From JAFGAV01 sp041479055 (lineage in GTDB: Bacteria; Acidobacteriota; Aminicenantia; Aminicenantales; JAFGAV01): a stretch of 64,000 nucleotides of DNA. The position numbers and the translations under genes were made by a program. Location: contig OY969762.1 of assembly GCA_963702835.1 (NCBI GenBank), forward strand, positions 2,294,001 through 2,358,000. The letters are read 5' to 3'. The first letter of the stretch is position 1; the number at the start of each line of letters is the position of its first letter. Of the stretch, positions 7,497-15,670 are shown in pieces. The notes under the pieces are model-generated. The model was not told the origin of the DNA and searched no databases. It saw only the letters and a program-made list of their open reading frames with translations.

Positions 7497-9743
7497 AAGA
7501 CCTAGACACTAGGGATAGCCTGACCTATAAAGAGCAAGGCCGACCGCTCCCGGGAGCCAAGCCGGCCGCCGCCGTCCAAACGCCGGCGGAAACCTTCAAA
7601 TACATCGGCAGCTACCTGCCCCGGGTGGATGGCGAGCGCGTCGTCACGGGAGCAGCGGACTACACCCACGACCTCCAGATGGAGGGCATGCTCTTCGCCA
7701 AGATCCTTCGCTCGCCGCACGCTTGCGCCGAGATTGTCGCGCTCGACCTCAGCCCGGCCCTGGCCCTTGACGGCGTCAAGGCCGCCGTGCGCCTTAAGGA
7801 AGGACGGTTGAATTATCTGGGCGAGCCGGTGGCGGCCGTAGCCGCCGAGGACGAAGCTGCGGCCGAAGAGGCCCTGGACCTCATCAGGGTCGAATATAAA
7901 GAACTGCCCTTCGTGGTATCCGAAGATGCGTCTCAGGCCGAGGGAGCTCCCCAAGTTCTCCCCGACGGACCCAACGTCCAGAAGCTGAACGAACTGACGC
8001 GGGGCGATGTGGACAAGGGCTTTGGGGAGGCCGACCTTATTTTCGAGCGGACTTACCGGACGAGCTGGGAAGTGCACCAAACGGCCGAAACTCACTCCAG
8101 CCTGGCCCTTTGGGAGGGCGATTCGCTCACGGTCTGGGACTCGACCCAGGCCGTGCACAGCGTGCGCGACGGCCTGGCCCGCGCCCTGAAGATGCCCGCG
8201 GCCAAGGTCCGGGTCATCAAGAAATATATGGGCGGGGGTTTCGGCAGCAAGCTGGGCGTAAACGACCACACCGTGGCCGCCGCGCTCCTGGCCCGCCAGG
8301 CCCGCCGGCCGGTCAAAGTCATCCTCAGCCGGAAGGAAAATTCCTTCTGCGTCGGGTTCAGGCCATCAAACCGGATCACTATCAAGGCCGGAGTCAAGAA
8401 AAACGGCACCTTGACCGCGGTCCATTTCAAGAACTTGACCTGCGGAGGTCTCGGCCGGGGGGACGATTGTGCGGACCCCCTGGTCGACCTCTACCGCTGC
8501 CCCAACCTCAAGGTCGAGGAATACTCGGTCTTCGCCCATACCTGCGCCAACCGGCCGACGCGGGCGCCCGGCCATACCCAAGGGACGTTCGCCCTGGAAG
8601 GGTTCCTGGAGGAGCTGGCCGCTGAGTTGGGAATGGACCCCTTGGAGCTGCGGCTCAAGAACTACACGACCAAAAACCAGGGTGACACCGGCACGCCCTA
8701 TTCCACCAAAGGCCTGGAGCAGTGCTATCGCTTGGGCTCGGAAAAGATCGGCTGGCAGCGCCGCAACAAAAAGCCGGGCCAGGCCGCGGGCCGGACCAAG
8801 CGCGGCCTGGGGATGGCCAGCCAGATCTGGCCGGGGGCCGGCGTGCCCGGCACTCTGGCCGACCTTTATGTCTATCCGGACGGGAGCGTGGAAGTGCAGT
8901 GCGGCACGCAGGACATCGGCTGCGGAACACGGACCTTCATGGCCGCTATCGCCGCTGAAACGCTCGGCCTGGAACCCAAGGACATTACCATCAAGATCGG
9001 CGACTCGGACTATCCCTGGGCGCCCTCTTCCGGCGGCAGCCTGACCGCGCCCTCGGTTGGCCCGGCCGTGCGCGACGCGGCGCTCAAGGCCGTGGAGCAG
9101 CTCAAGCAGCTGGCCGCCAAGAAGCTCAACATCCCGGCCGGCCAGGTAACCGTGGCCGAAAAAAAATTCAGCAATACCCAGGATCCTGCTCAGGCCCTCT
9201 CCTTTGCTGAAGCGGCTCGCGAGCTTCGCCGCGAAACCGTTTTCCACGGCGAACGGGCCCTGTGGGCGCCCGGCTTTGACTACCAGACCTTCGGCGCCCA
9301 GTTCGCCGAGGTTGAGGTAGACACCGAGACAGGCCGCGTCCGGGTGCTCCGCGTGGTAGCCGCTCACGACATCGGCCGCGTCCTTAACCGACAGACGGCC
9401 GAGAGCCAGGTCCTGGGGGGCGTCCTCCAAGGACTGAGCGCCGCCCTGTTCGAGCAAAAAACCATGGATACCTCCCTGGGCCGGATGGTCAACGCCAACC
9501 TTCACGACTATAAGGTAGCCACCATCGAAGACATGCCCGGAGATCATTCCCCTGTTCGCCGATGTGGTGGACGAGCGGCTGAACAACCTGGGCAACAAGG
9601 GTCTGGGCGAGCCGCCCCGCATCCCCAGCTCAGCCGTCATCGCCAACGCCGTGTTCAACGCCATCGGCGTCCATGTCGGTGAGATTCCCATGACCCCGGA
9701 CAAGGTGCTCCAGGCGCTCAAGCGGAGGGAGGGACATTCATGA
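7493..9743 (+). CDS. Molybdenum-cofactor subunit of PaoABC-like aldehyde oxidoreductase, frameshifted near the 3' end
   Basis: Large catalytic subunit of the xanthine dehydrogenase family. Visible landmarks: the N-terminal Y-L-P-R-V-D-G domain, GGGFGSK near residue 246, ANRPTRAPGHTQG near 352 and QDIGCGTRTFMAA near 477. After codon DMP at 9533-9538 the reading frame slips: read as it stands it gives an unrelated tail ending at 9682. Removing one G of the CCCGG at 9536-9540 restores EIIPLFADVVDERLNN and KGLGEPPRIPS, ending at a TGA (9741-9743) that overlaps the ATG of the next gene as ATGA. GLGEPP carries the catalytic Glu of this family, so the sequence as given lacks the active-site base. 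Either a one-base error in the assembly or a recent mutation. Restored length is about 749 residues. Confidence 0.85.
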
Positions 9744-10714
9744 AAAACTTCAAGCTGGCCGAACCGAAAACCCTCTCCCAGGCCTCTGCGCTGCTGGCTC
9801 GCGGCAACGGCCGGGCGGCGCTCCTGGCCGGTGGGACCGACCTCCTGGGCGAGATCAAAGAAGGCATCCGGCTGCCCGAGACGGTGGTGGACCTTATGAC
9901 CATCTCGGGCTTGTCCTTCATTCGTCAGGACCCGGCAGGCCTTCGCCTGGGCGCGTTGACCGCGGTGGCCGAGTTGGCCGAGGACGCGGCCGTGGGCCGG
10001 CTTTTTCCCGGATTGAGCCAGGCCGCCCGGTCGGTGGCCTCACCCCAACTGCGCCGCATGGGCACCCTGGGCGGCAACCTCTGCCAGAGGCCGCGCTGCT
10101 GGTACTATCGCACCGCCGAAACGGTCTGCCGCAAGAAGGGTGGGAGTAAGTGCTTCGCCTCGAACGGCCGGAACCGCTACCATGCCGTTCTGGGAAGCGG
10201 TCTGTGCCACATCGTTTACCCTTCGGACCTGGCGCCGATGCTCATGGCCTTGCAAGCCCGGTTGACTCTCTTTTCCGCTCAGGGGGAACGGACCATCCCC
10301 CTGGCCGAATTCTACGCCCTGCCCTCAGTGAACATCCAGCGCGAAAACATGCTGGGACAGGACGAAATCCTCAAGGAAGTTGTCGTCCCCCTGCCCGGCC
10401 CTGGAGCGAAGAGCGCCTATCTGAAATTCAAGGAGCGGGGGGCCTGGGACTTCGCTCTGGTTTCTGCCGCGGCGGCCGGGACCTTCTCCGGGAGATCGGC
10501 TTCCAGCCTGCATCTCGTGATGGGCGGTCTGGCGCCCGTCCCCTGGCGGATGAGAGAGGCCGAGGAAGCCCTCCGCGGCAAGAAGTTGAATGAAGACCTG
10601 GTCCGCCGGGCGGCCAAGGCCTCGCTCCAGGAGGCCAAGCCCCTCGAAGAAAACGCCTACAAGGTTGAGCTGGCCGAAGTCATCCTGAGCCGGGCGGTGA
10701 TGTCGCTCGGCTGA
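9740..10714 (+). CDS. FAD-binding subunit of PaoABC-like aldehyde oxidoreductase (PaoB-like, extra Fe-S Cys)
   Basis: 324 residues of the CO dehydrogenase-flavoprotein/PCMH fold. The FAD pyrophosphate motif LLAGGTDLLGEIK lies at residues 28-40, and the second FAD region RRMGTLGGNL at 106-114. Cysteines at 115, 120, 130, 138 and 156 (QRPRCWYYR, CRKKGGSKCF) match the segment that binds an additional [4Fe-4S] cluster in PaoB and 4-hydroxybenzoyl-CoA reductase beta subunits. The ATG overlaps the stop of the restored catalytic subunit. Gene order here is A-C-B rather than the A-B-C of E. coli. The protein has no signal and should be exported as part of the complex by the Tat signal of the small subunit. 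Confidence 0.85.
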   Translation: MKNFKLAEPKTLSQASALLARGNGRAALLAGGTDLLGEIKEGIRLPETVVDLMTISGLSFIRQDPAGLRLGALTAVAELAEDAAVGRLFPGLSQAARSVASPQLRRMGTLGGNLCQRPRCWYYRTAETVCRKKGGSKCFASNGRNRYHAVLGSGLCHIVYPSDLAPMLMALQARLTLFSAQGERTIPLAEFYALPSVNIQRENMLGQDEILKEVVVPLPGPGAKSAYLKFKERGAWDFALVSAAAAGTFSGRSASSLHLVMGGLAPVPWRMREAEEALRGKKLNEDLVRRAAKASLQEAKPLEENAYKVELAEVILSRAVMSLG

Positions 10715-10751
10715 GGCCGGCCTGAAGTTTATTAAAAAGGAAAGAAATCTA

Positions 10752-11888
10752 ATGGCCCTGACACTAGCAAAAAAACGATGTTTTCTCCTTGCCTTTTTTT
10801 GCGCCGCACTCCTTCAAGCCGCCGCTGGAGCCGCTTCCCAGAAAGAGGCCGTCCGGCTGACCATTTTTCATCCCTCGGCCAGAAGGCTCCATGACGTCCT
10901 GGGTCTTCTGCAGGTCGGCTGGCTCAAAGTGGACCGGCTCAAAATACTGGGCGTTTACCTGGCCAAAGAAAAGGTCGACCTGCCGGCTGTCGAACATCTC
11001 ATCAGAGCCCATCCCCAGACGCCCATAACCCTTCGCTGCATTAGGGCCGAGGCCGGGACCGAAGAGCTCTTCAAAAAAAACGCCATCACCGCGGAAATCG
11101 AAGAAATTTTCCGCCGTTCGGACGGCATCATCTTTTTCGGCGGCCCCGATATCCCTCCCGCCTTCTACGGAAAACCAACCCGCTTTTTCACTCTGATCGA
11201 AGACCCCTACCGGCATGCCCTCGAGATCGCGGCTGTCTTCCGGCTCCTGGGAGGCTCCCGGGGCGAAGTGGAGAAGCCGCTCCTGGACGATCGACCAGAC
11301 TTCCCTATCCTGGGCATTTGCCTGGGCGGCCAGACCCTCAACGTTGGAACGGGCGGCACCCTCATCCAGGACATTTGGACGGAGACTTACGGTCTTCGGT
11401 CAGTAGAAGAAGCTCTGAAGATGCCGGCCGAGCAATGGCACAGCAACCCCTTCCTTTATTTATATCCCGCCGACGGTTTGTTCGAATACAGTCTGCACCC
11501 TATTCGCTTTGAAAAAAAAGGCAGGCTGGCCGCTGAGCTGGGGCTGGGGAAAGACGACCGGCCGTATGTCCTCAGCGCCCACCATCAGCAGATCGATAGG
11601 CTTGGAGCCGGCCTGCGGCCCGAGGCCTTCTCCGCCGACGGCCGGCTGGTCGAAGCCCTGTCCCATGAACGATACCCCAGCGTGCTGGGCCTCTTGTTCC
11701 ATCCTGAAGAGCAGGCCCTCCGCCAGCCGGAGGCCCTCTTCAAGCTCGGGCCCGGAAAGGACCCCGGCCAAAACCTGCGTGCCTTCCTCCAGAACTATCC
11801 GCCCAGCCTGGAGTTTCACCAAAAGCTGTGGGCCTGGTTCAGCCAGCGGCTGGAGGCCAGCGCCCGCTCTAACCGACAAAGCCGATAG
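10752..11888 (+). CDS. Exported class-I glutamine amidotransferase-like protein (peptidase C26 family)
   Basis: 378 residues. An N-terminal signal peptide (basic KKR, then LLAFFCAALLQAAAGA) predicts export. The core carries the nucleophile elbow FPILGICLGGQTLN with the Cys of G-x-C-x-G near residue 191, and later HHQQIDRLG and the H-P-E-E motif, giving a Cys-His-Glu triad as in gamma-glutamyl hydrolases and PuuD-like enzymes. An early FFGGPDIPP segment matches the family's oxyanion region. Exported members are unusual for the family, so the substrate (perhaps a gamma-glutamyl peptide of the wall or medium) is unknown. It follows the oxidoreductase operon by 37 nt. Confidence 0.75.
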   Translation: MALTLAKKRCFLLAFFCAALLQAAAGAASQKEAVRLTIFHPSARRLHDVLGLLQVGWLKVDRLKILGVYLAKEKVDLPAVEHLIRAHPQTPITLRCIRAEAGTEELFKKNAITAEIEEIFRRSDGIIFFGGPDIPPAFYGKPTRFFTLIEDPYRHALEIAAVFRLLGGSRGEVEKPLLDDRPDFPILGICLGGQTLNVGTGGTLIQDIWTETYGLRSVEEALKMPAEQWHSNPFLYLYPADGLFEYSLHPIRFEKKGRLAAELGLGKDDRPYVLSAHHQQIDRLGAGLRPEAFSADGRLVEALSHERYPSVLGLLFHPEEQALRQPEALFKLGPGKDPGQNLRAFLQNYPPSLEFHQKLWAWFSQRLEASARSNRQSR

Positions 11889-11894
11889 GCTTTC

Positions 11895-11923
11895 TTGACA
11901 TAAAGAACACTTCACATTACAAT
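11895..11923 (+). promoter_or_regulatory. Near-consensus sigma70 promoter
   Basis: TTGACA (11895-11900), exactly 17 bp, TACAAT (11918-11923). It starts right after the amidotransferase stop codon and points into a region with no long reading frame, where the structured RNA or micropeptide locus lies. Predicted start of transcription near 11930. Confidence 0.75.
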
Positions 11924-11929
11924 TTGAAT

Positions 11930-12180
11930 TGTCCATAATCTAAGATGAAAGGAGCCCTCCATGAAGCGCTATTTGATTCCGAGGGTCGCTCACTGCAAGA
12001 GCGGCTGCCAACCTGCATCCTGAGCAAGATGTAAAACTGCTCACCGGCCAAAGGACTTGGGGGAGGGCTTCGGCGCCCAGGCGCGGTTTTTCAGGCAGCG
12101 GAAATTCCGGGCTAAGCCGCTCCAGGGCGCCCCACCCCTCCCTCAGGTCATTTGCTGCAGCACAGGGCTCCGCCGCTATT
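11930..12180 (+). ncRNA. Candidate structured RNA
   Basis: Downstream of a strong promoter the region folds into an ordered set of stems: a closing stem GGAGCCCT (11951-11958) with AGGGCTCC (12164-12171); hairpin CGCTC/GAGCG at 11987-12003; hairpin TGAGCA/TGCTCA at 12021-12043; and a 25-position arm pairing 12054-12078 with 12125-12149 (22 pairs including two wobbles, one small internal loop), topped by AGCGG/CCGCT (12097-12121). I do not recognise tmRNA, RNase P, SRP or 6S signatures. No clear intrinsic terminator follows; a weak A/T hairpin lies near 12217-12232. Seen: pairing and promoter. Inferred: function as RNA. Confidence 0.45.
11961..12023 (+). CDS. Possible 20-residue peptide with two Cys
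   Basis: ATG at 11961 preceded by AAAGGAG (11948-11954) at 6-nt spacing and by the near-consensus promoter at 11895-11923. The peptide would read MKRYLIPRVAHCKSGCQPAS, basic at the start with a C-x3-C pair near the end. No family recognised. The SD-like bases also form the closing stem of the candidate RNA, so this may be an RNA gene rather than a coding one; alternatively the peptide could be a leader or signalling peptide. Confidence 0.3.
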   Translation: MKRYLIPRVAHCKSGCQPAS

Positions 12181-12285
12181 CAATCAGAAAATCGCCCTAT
12201 CCCCAGACCTTCTCAAAAAATTGTTTTTCCTAAGCCCTAGTGTCTGCGTTCTAGAAAAAGAGAGCAATTCCTAGCCGCTTCGTAC

Positions 12286-12314
12286 TTGACTTATGGAGCG
12301 CAGGGGGGTAGATT
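12286..12314 (+). promoter_or_regulatory. Promoter of the lipoprotein gene
   Basis: TTGACT (12286-12291), 17-bp spacer, TAGATT (12309-12314), 26 nt before the ATG at 12340, with AAGGAGG as ribosome-binding site in between. Confidence 0.6.
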
Positions 12315-12339
12315 TATTGGATAAAAAAGGAGGATATAC

Positions 12340-12906
12340 ATGAAAAAGCATTTTGGAGTCGCAGTCCTGACAGTCGTGGCTCTGGCCATGGCCTTCACCG
12401 CCTGCGCCGTCAAGCCGCAGGCGGCCATCGACGCCGCCCAGGCCGCGGTAACGGCAGTGGTCAATGCCGGCGCGGACAAATATGCGCCCGCTGAGCTCAA
12501 AACGATCCAGGACAACCTGACCGCCGCTCTGGACCAAGTCACCAACAAAAAGTACAAGGAAGCCGGAGAAGCCCTGGTCACCATCAAGGCCGACGCCGAT
12601 GCCTTACTGGCTGCCCTGCCGGCCAAGATCGAGGCGGCCAAAACAAGCGCCCTGGGCCTGCAGACCGTCGTTCAAACAACCCTGACCGAGGTCAAAACCC
12701 TTTTTGACAAGAACAAGTGGAAGATCAAGCAAGCGGACCGGAAGGTTGTAGAAACCGAGATGACAGGCCTCAACGGAGCCCTGCCCGAGGTCCAAAAAGC
12801 TGTCGAGGCTCAGGATTGGATCGGAGCGGCCTCCAAGGCTACGACTCTCAAGGATTCGGCTGCGGCCCTTCTGCAAAAAATCACCAAGCTTCTAGGCAAG
12901 AAATAG
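12340..12906 (+). CDS. Small Ala/Lys-rich helical lipoprotein
   Basis: 188 residues. The N-terminus (KKH, hydrophobic stretch, then A-F-T-A-C) is a lipoprotein signal with the lipidated Cys at about position 22, although Phe at -3 is not the usual Leu. The mature part is predicted to be almost entirely alpha-helical, with recurring A-x-x-A-K and D-x-L-x-A spacing, similar in style to DUF4398-type periplasmic lipoproteins. No catalytic motif is seen. Strong SD (AAGGAGG) and promoter suggest good expression. A large hairpin follows the stop codon. Possible role: envelope structural or scaffold protein; this is inference. Confidence 0.65.
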   Translation: MKKHFGVAVLTVVALAMAFTACAVKPQAAIDAAQAAVTAVVNAGADKYAPAELKTIQDNLTAALDQVTNKKYKEAGEALVTIKADADALLAALPAKIEAAKTSALGLQTVVQTTLTEVKTLFDKNKWKIKQADRKVVETEMTGLNGALPEVQKAVEAQDWIGAASKATTLKDSAAALLQKITKLLGKK

Positions 12907-12929
12907 AAGGCTGCCGAAACTCGAATTCC

Positions 12930-12971
12930 ATTTTCAGGTGGCTGGCCGAAATCGGCCGGCCACCTGAAAAT
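12930..12971. terminator. Bidirectional hairpin terminator between convergent genes
   Basis: Two 20-nt arms around a 2-nt AA spacer, matching at 19 of 20 positions (the exception is a G.U pair in one orientation); the stem begins with ATTTTC and ends with GAAAAT. It lies between the lipoprotein gene and the convergent adenylyltransferase gene. A second short palindrome AGCGAT-GT-ATCGCT lies at 13003-13016. Confidence 0.7.
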
Positions 12972-13034
12972 CATCGGCCGGGACTTTAGGCCGGCCAAAT
13001 AAGCGATGTATCGCTGGCCGAGGAAGATTTCTGT

Positions 13035-13532
13035 TTATTTTTTCCGGCCGCCTGCGGAAAAATTACTGCGGATGCGTTCAATAATTGAGGAGGTGGAGCG
13101 GCCAGCGAGATAGGGCACAATGACCACCCGGCCGCCGGCGGCTTCGACCTCGGCGCGGCCGACGACCGTGTCCGGGGTCCAGTCGCCTCCCTTGACCAGG
13201 ATATCAGGCAAGAGTTCGGAAATGATCTCCCGCGGCGTCTCCTCCCCGAACCAGGTCAAATAATCGATAAACTCCACTGCCTCCAGCACCTCCAGCCGCT
13301 CGGCCAGGGGGAAGATCGGCCGTTGCGGGCCTTTGAGGCGGCGGACCGTGGCGTCCTCATTGAGGGCTACGATCAGCGCGTCTCCCAGACGGCGCGCCTC
13401 GCGGAACAGCCGGATGTGGCCGGCGTGGAGTAAGTCAAAACAGCCGTTGGTGAAAACGACCTTCTTCTTCTTCCGGCCAAGCTCCTCCCGAAGCGGCCGG
13501 AGCTCCCGGCGGGAATAGATCTTTCGCTCCAC
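13035..13532 (-). CDS. rfaE2: D-glycero-beta-D-manno-heptose 1-phosphate adenylyltransferase (RfaE domain II)
   Basis: 165 residues, GTG start with GGAGG 7 nt upstream. The nucleotidyltransferase signature FTNGCFDLLHAGHIRLF (H-x-G-H) sits at about residues 27-43; DILVKGGDW and the C-terminal GRSTSSIIERI match the HldE C-terminal domain that makes ADP-heptose from heptose-1-phosphate and ATP for the LPS core. The separate, single-domain form (without the kinase domain) is common outside Enterobacteria. It lies 20 nt after the O-antigen exporter ATPase in the same direction, consistent with an LPS role. Confidence 0.9.
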   Translation of the reverse strand: MERKIYSRRELRPLREELGRKKKKVVFTNGCFDLLHAGHIRLFREARRLGDALIVALNEDATVRRLKGPQRPIFPLAERLEVLEAVEFIDYLTWFGEETPREIISELLPDILVKGGDWTPDTVVGRAEVEAAGGRVVIVPYLAGRSTSSIIERIRSNFSAGGRKK

Positions 13533-13552
13533 AGCCCGTCCTCCAGCCCGCC

Positions 13553-14833
13553 CTACCTCCGCTGGCGGGCCGGCAGGGTCCGGATTTTGGGCGAGAACCG
13601 CCAGCGGTGAGGCAGCCGGCTGATGCCTACGTCCTTGTGCAGCGAGGAGACGAGGAAGGTGTACAGGTTGCGGTGGTAGTCATAGGGGGTGCCGTCCGCT
13701 TTGTGCACGGCCACGTCCAGGTAATAGGTGCCGTTGATTAGGTTGAGCCGCGCGATACGGCAGACGACCCGGCCCCGGCCCTCTAGCGACCGCGGCCGGT
13801 ACTCTTCCTGCTGCGTGTTCGTCCCGTAGCAGGAGATGCCCTGAGAATTGAAGATGCCGATGCCGAAAACAAAATCCTTGACCCGCTCCCGGGCCTCGAC
13901 CTCCATCTCCACGACCATCCCCTCCTCGGGGGCAAAGACATGCCGGGCCTCTCCCCGCAGCGTCTTCAGCGTGACATGCTTGATCTCCACCTCGCGCTTG
14001 CCCCAGCGCGCCTCACGCCGCCCCTCCTCGGTCGGGATGTGTTCCAGGTCCACATCTTGATGCCGTTTTTTGAATTCCGCCTCCTTCTTGTCGGCCACGT
14101 CCTGGAGGTACCTGTCAATGACGCGCTTCGGCTCGCCCAGGGCCTGGACCCGGCCGCCCTTGAGCCAGGCCACCCGGTCGCAGATCTTCTCCACCGTGGG
14201 CAGGTCGTGGCTGACGAAGAGGATGGTCTTCTTCCGGCGCCGGAAATCGTCGATGCGGTCCAGGCACTTGGGCACAAACGAGGCGTCGCCCACGGCCAGG
14301 ACCTCGTCGATGAGCAGCACATCAGGGTTGACATTGATGGCGATGGAGAACCCCAGCCGCATGTACATGCCCGAAGAATAAGTCTTGACCGGCGCGTCGA
14401 TGAACTCCTCCAGCTCGGCGAAGCGGACGATCTCCTCGAATTTCTGGCTGATCTCCCTCTTGGACAGGCCGAGCATGATGCCGTTGATGAACACGTTCTC
14501 CCGGCCTGAAATCTCGGGATGGAACCCCGCCCCCAGCTCGATGAGGGCCGCCACTTTGCCCTGCACTCTGACCGTGCCCTCCGTGGGCTTGGCGATGCCG
14601 GCCACGATTTTGAGCAAGGTGCTCTTGCCCGACCCGTTCTCCCCGATGACGCCGAAAGTGGTTCCTTGGGCGACCTTGAGCGATACCTGGTCCAGGGCCG
14701 TCACCAGCTCGTCGGACTGCAGCGACTTGAAGAAATCGCCGCGCAGGAGGGCGCTCTTGAAGGTCTGGAAGCGGTGCCGCACCGAGTATTTCTGGTAAAC
14801 GCGGCTGACATTCCTGAGCTCGATGGCGTTCAC
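13553..14833 (-). CDS. wzt: O-polysaccharide ABC exporter ATPase (Wzt type)
   Basis: 426 residues, GTG start, preceded by GAGGAGG at the end of wzm. ABC motifs: Walker A GENGSGKST (residues 64-72), signature YSSGMYMRLGF, Walker B VLLIDEVLAVGD and the switch His in LFVSHDLPTV. A C-terminal domain of about 180 residues (from about 245) has the beta-sandwich pattern of Wzt-C, which recognises the modified end of the O-polysaccharide (FVFGIGIFNSQGISCYGTNTQ). With the adjacent Wzm permease it forms an ATP-driven exporter of undecaprenyl-linked glycan across the inner membrane. The carbohydrate-binding domain suggests the chain carries a terminal cap. Confidence 0.92.
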   Translation of the reverse strand: MNAIELRNVSRVYQKYSVRHRFQTFKSALLRGDFFKSLQSDELVTALDQVSLKVAQGTTFGVIGENGSGKSTLLKIVAGIAKPTEGTVRVQGKVAALIELGAGFHPEISGRENVFINGIMLGLSKREISQKFEEIVRFAELEEFIDAPVKTYSSGMYMRLGFSIAINVNPDVLLIDEVLAVGDASFVPKCLDRIDDFRRRKKTILFVSHDLPTVEKICDRVAWLKGGRVQALGEPKRVIDRYLQDVADKKEAEFKKRHQDVDLEHIPTEEGRREARWGKREVEIKHVTLKTLRGEARHVFAPEEGMVVEMEVEARERVKDFVFGIGIFNSQGISCYGTNTQQEEYRPRSLEGRGRVVCRIARLNLINGTYYLDVAVHKADGTPYDYHRNLYTFLVSSLHKDVGISRLPHRWRFSPKIRTLPARQRR

Positions 14834-15670
14834 CTAGACCTCCTCGGGGAAGGAATCGCGCAGCCGGTCGAAGATAGCGTAGCCCAGCAGGAGAAGAAGG
14901 CAGCCGGCCAGGAAAGTCACGCCCAACCTTTTCCAGGGAATCATCGTCCCGTAGTAGATCGTGTTCTGGTAGCCCTGCATGATGTGGGTCATGGGATTCA
15001 CGGACAGGAAGGTCCGAAACAGGCGGGATTTTTGGATGGTGGGGAAGGTCATGGGATAGATGATGGGAGTCGCGAAAAACCAGAAGGTCAACAGGTTGGT
15101 CAGGATGTCTTTGATATCCCGGAAATGGACGGTCAGCGAAGAGATCAGAAACCCGAACCCCAGGGAAAACACGAACTGGACGAACATGACCAGGGGCAGG
15201 AAGGCCAGATAGGCGCTGAACCCCGGCGCCCGGGGCACGAACAGGACGATGAGCGCCTTGGCCGCCAGCAGAATAGGCAGGCCGAACAAAAAGTGGATGA
15301 AGTTCGAGGTCACCACGACCACGGGCAAAACCTCGGCCGGGAAGAGGACTTTTTTAATGAGGTTGCCCTGGATCATGAGGATGTTGGCCGACTCGATGGA
15401 AGAGGAGGAAAACCAGGACCAGGGCAGAATGCCGCAGAAAAGGAACAGAGCATAGAGGATGGGATTTCTGTTGAAGGCCGGGTCGCGCGGGCCGATGATA
15501 AGCCCGAAGACGACGGTGTAGATAATCATGAGCAGAAGGGGGTTGATGAACGACCACAGGAAGCCCAGCACCGTGCCCCGGTAGCGGGCCTTGAGCTCGC
15601 GGCTGACCAGCGTCCGGATAAGGACCCGGTAGCGAAAAAGCTCCTTGAGCTTCTTGAACAGCTTAAGCAC
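14834..15670 (-). CDS. wzm: O-polysaccharide ABC exporter permease (Wzm type)
   Basis: 278 residues of the ABC-2 type polysaccharide exporter family with about six membrane helices; ELKARYRGTVLGFLWSFINPLLLMIIY is the typical N-terminal region. The open frame extends upstream to 15727, but GGAGG at 15680-15676 with 5-nt spacing supports the GTG at 15670 as the true start, giving an 8-nt overlap with the upstream methyltransferase gene. Downstream the stop abuts wzt. Together they form the inner-membrane exporter for O-antigen or a similar glycan. Confidence 0.9.
   Translation of the reverse strand: MLKLFKKLKELFRYRVLIRTLVSRELKARYRGTVLGFLWSFINPLLLMIIYTVVFGLIIGPRDPAFNRNPILYALFLFCGILPWSWFSSSSIESANILMIQGNLIKKVLFPAEVLPVVVVTSNFIHFLFGLPILLAAKALIVLFVPRAPGFSAYLAFLPLVMFVQFVFSLGFGFLISSLTVHFRDIKDILTNLLTFWFFATPIIYPMTFPTIQKSRLFRTFLSVNPMTHIMQGYQNTIYYGTMIPWKRLGVTFLAGCLLLLLGYAIFDRLRDSFPEEV

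Noticed and set aside
11944..12033. A 29-residue frame starting at the ATG at 11944 that overlaps the 20-residue frame.
   Set aside because: The SD-like AAAGGAG lies inside it, after its own start, so the ATG at 11961 is the only well-placed start if the region is coding at all.
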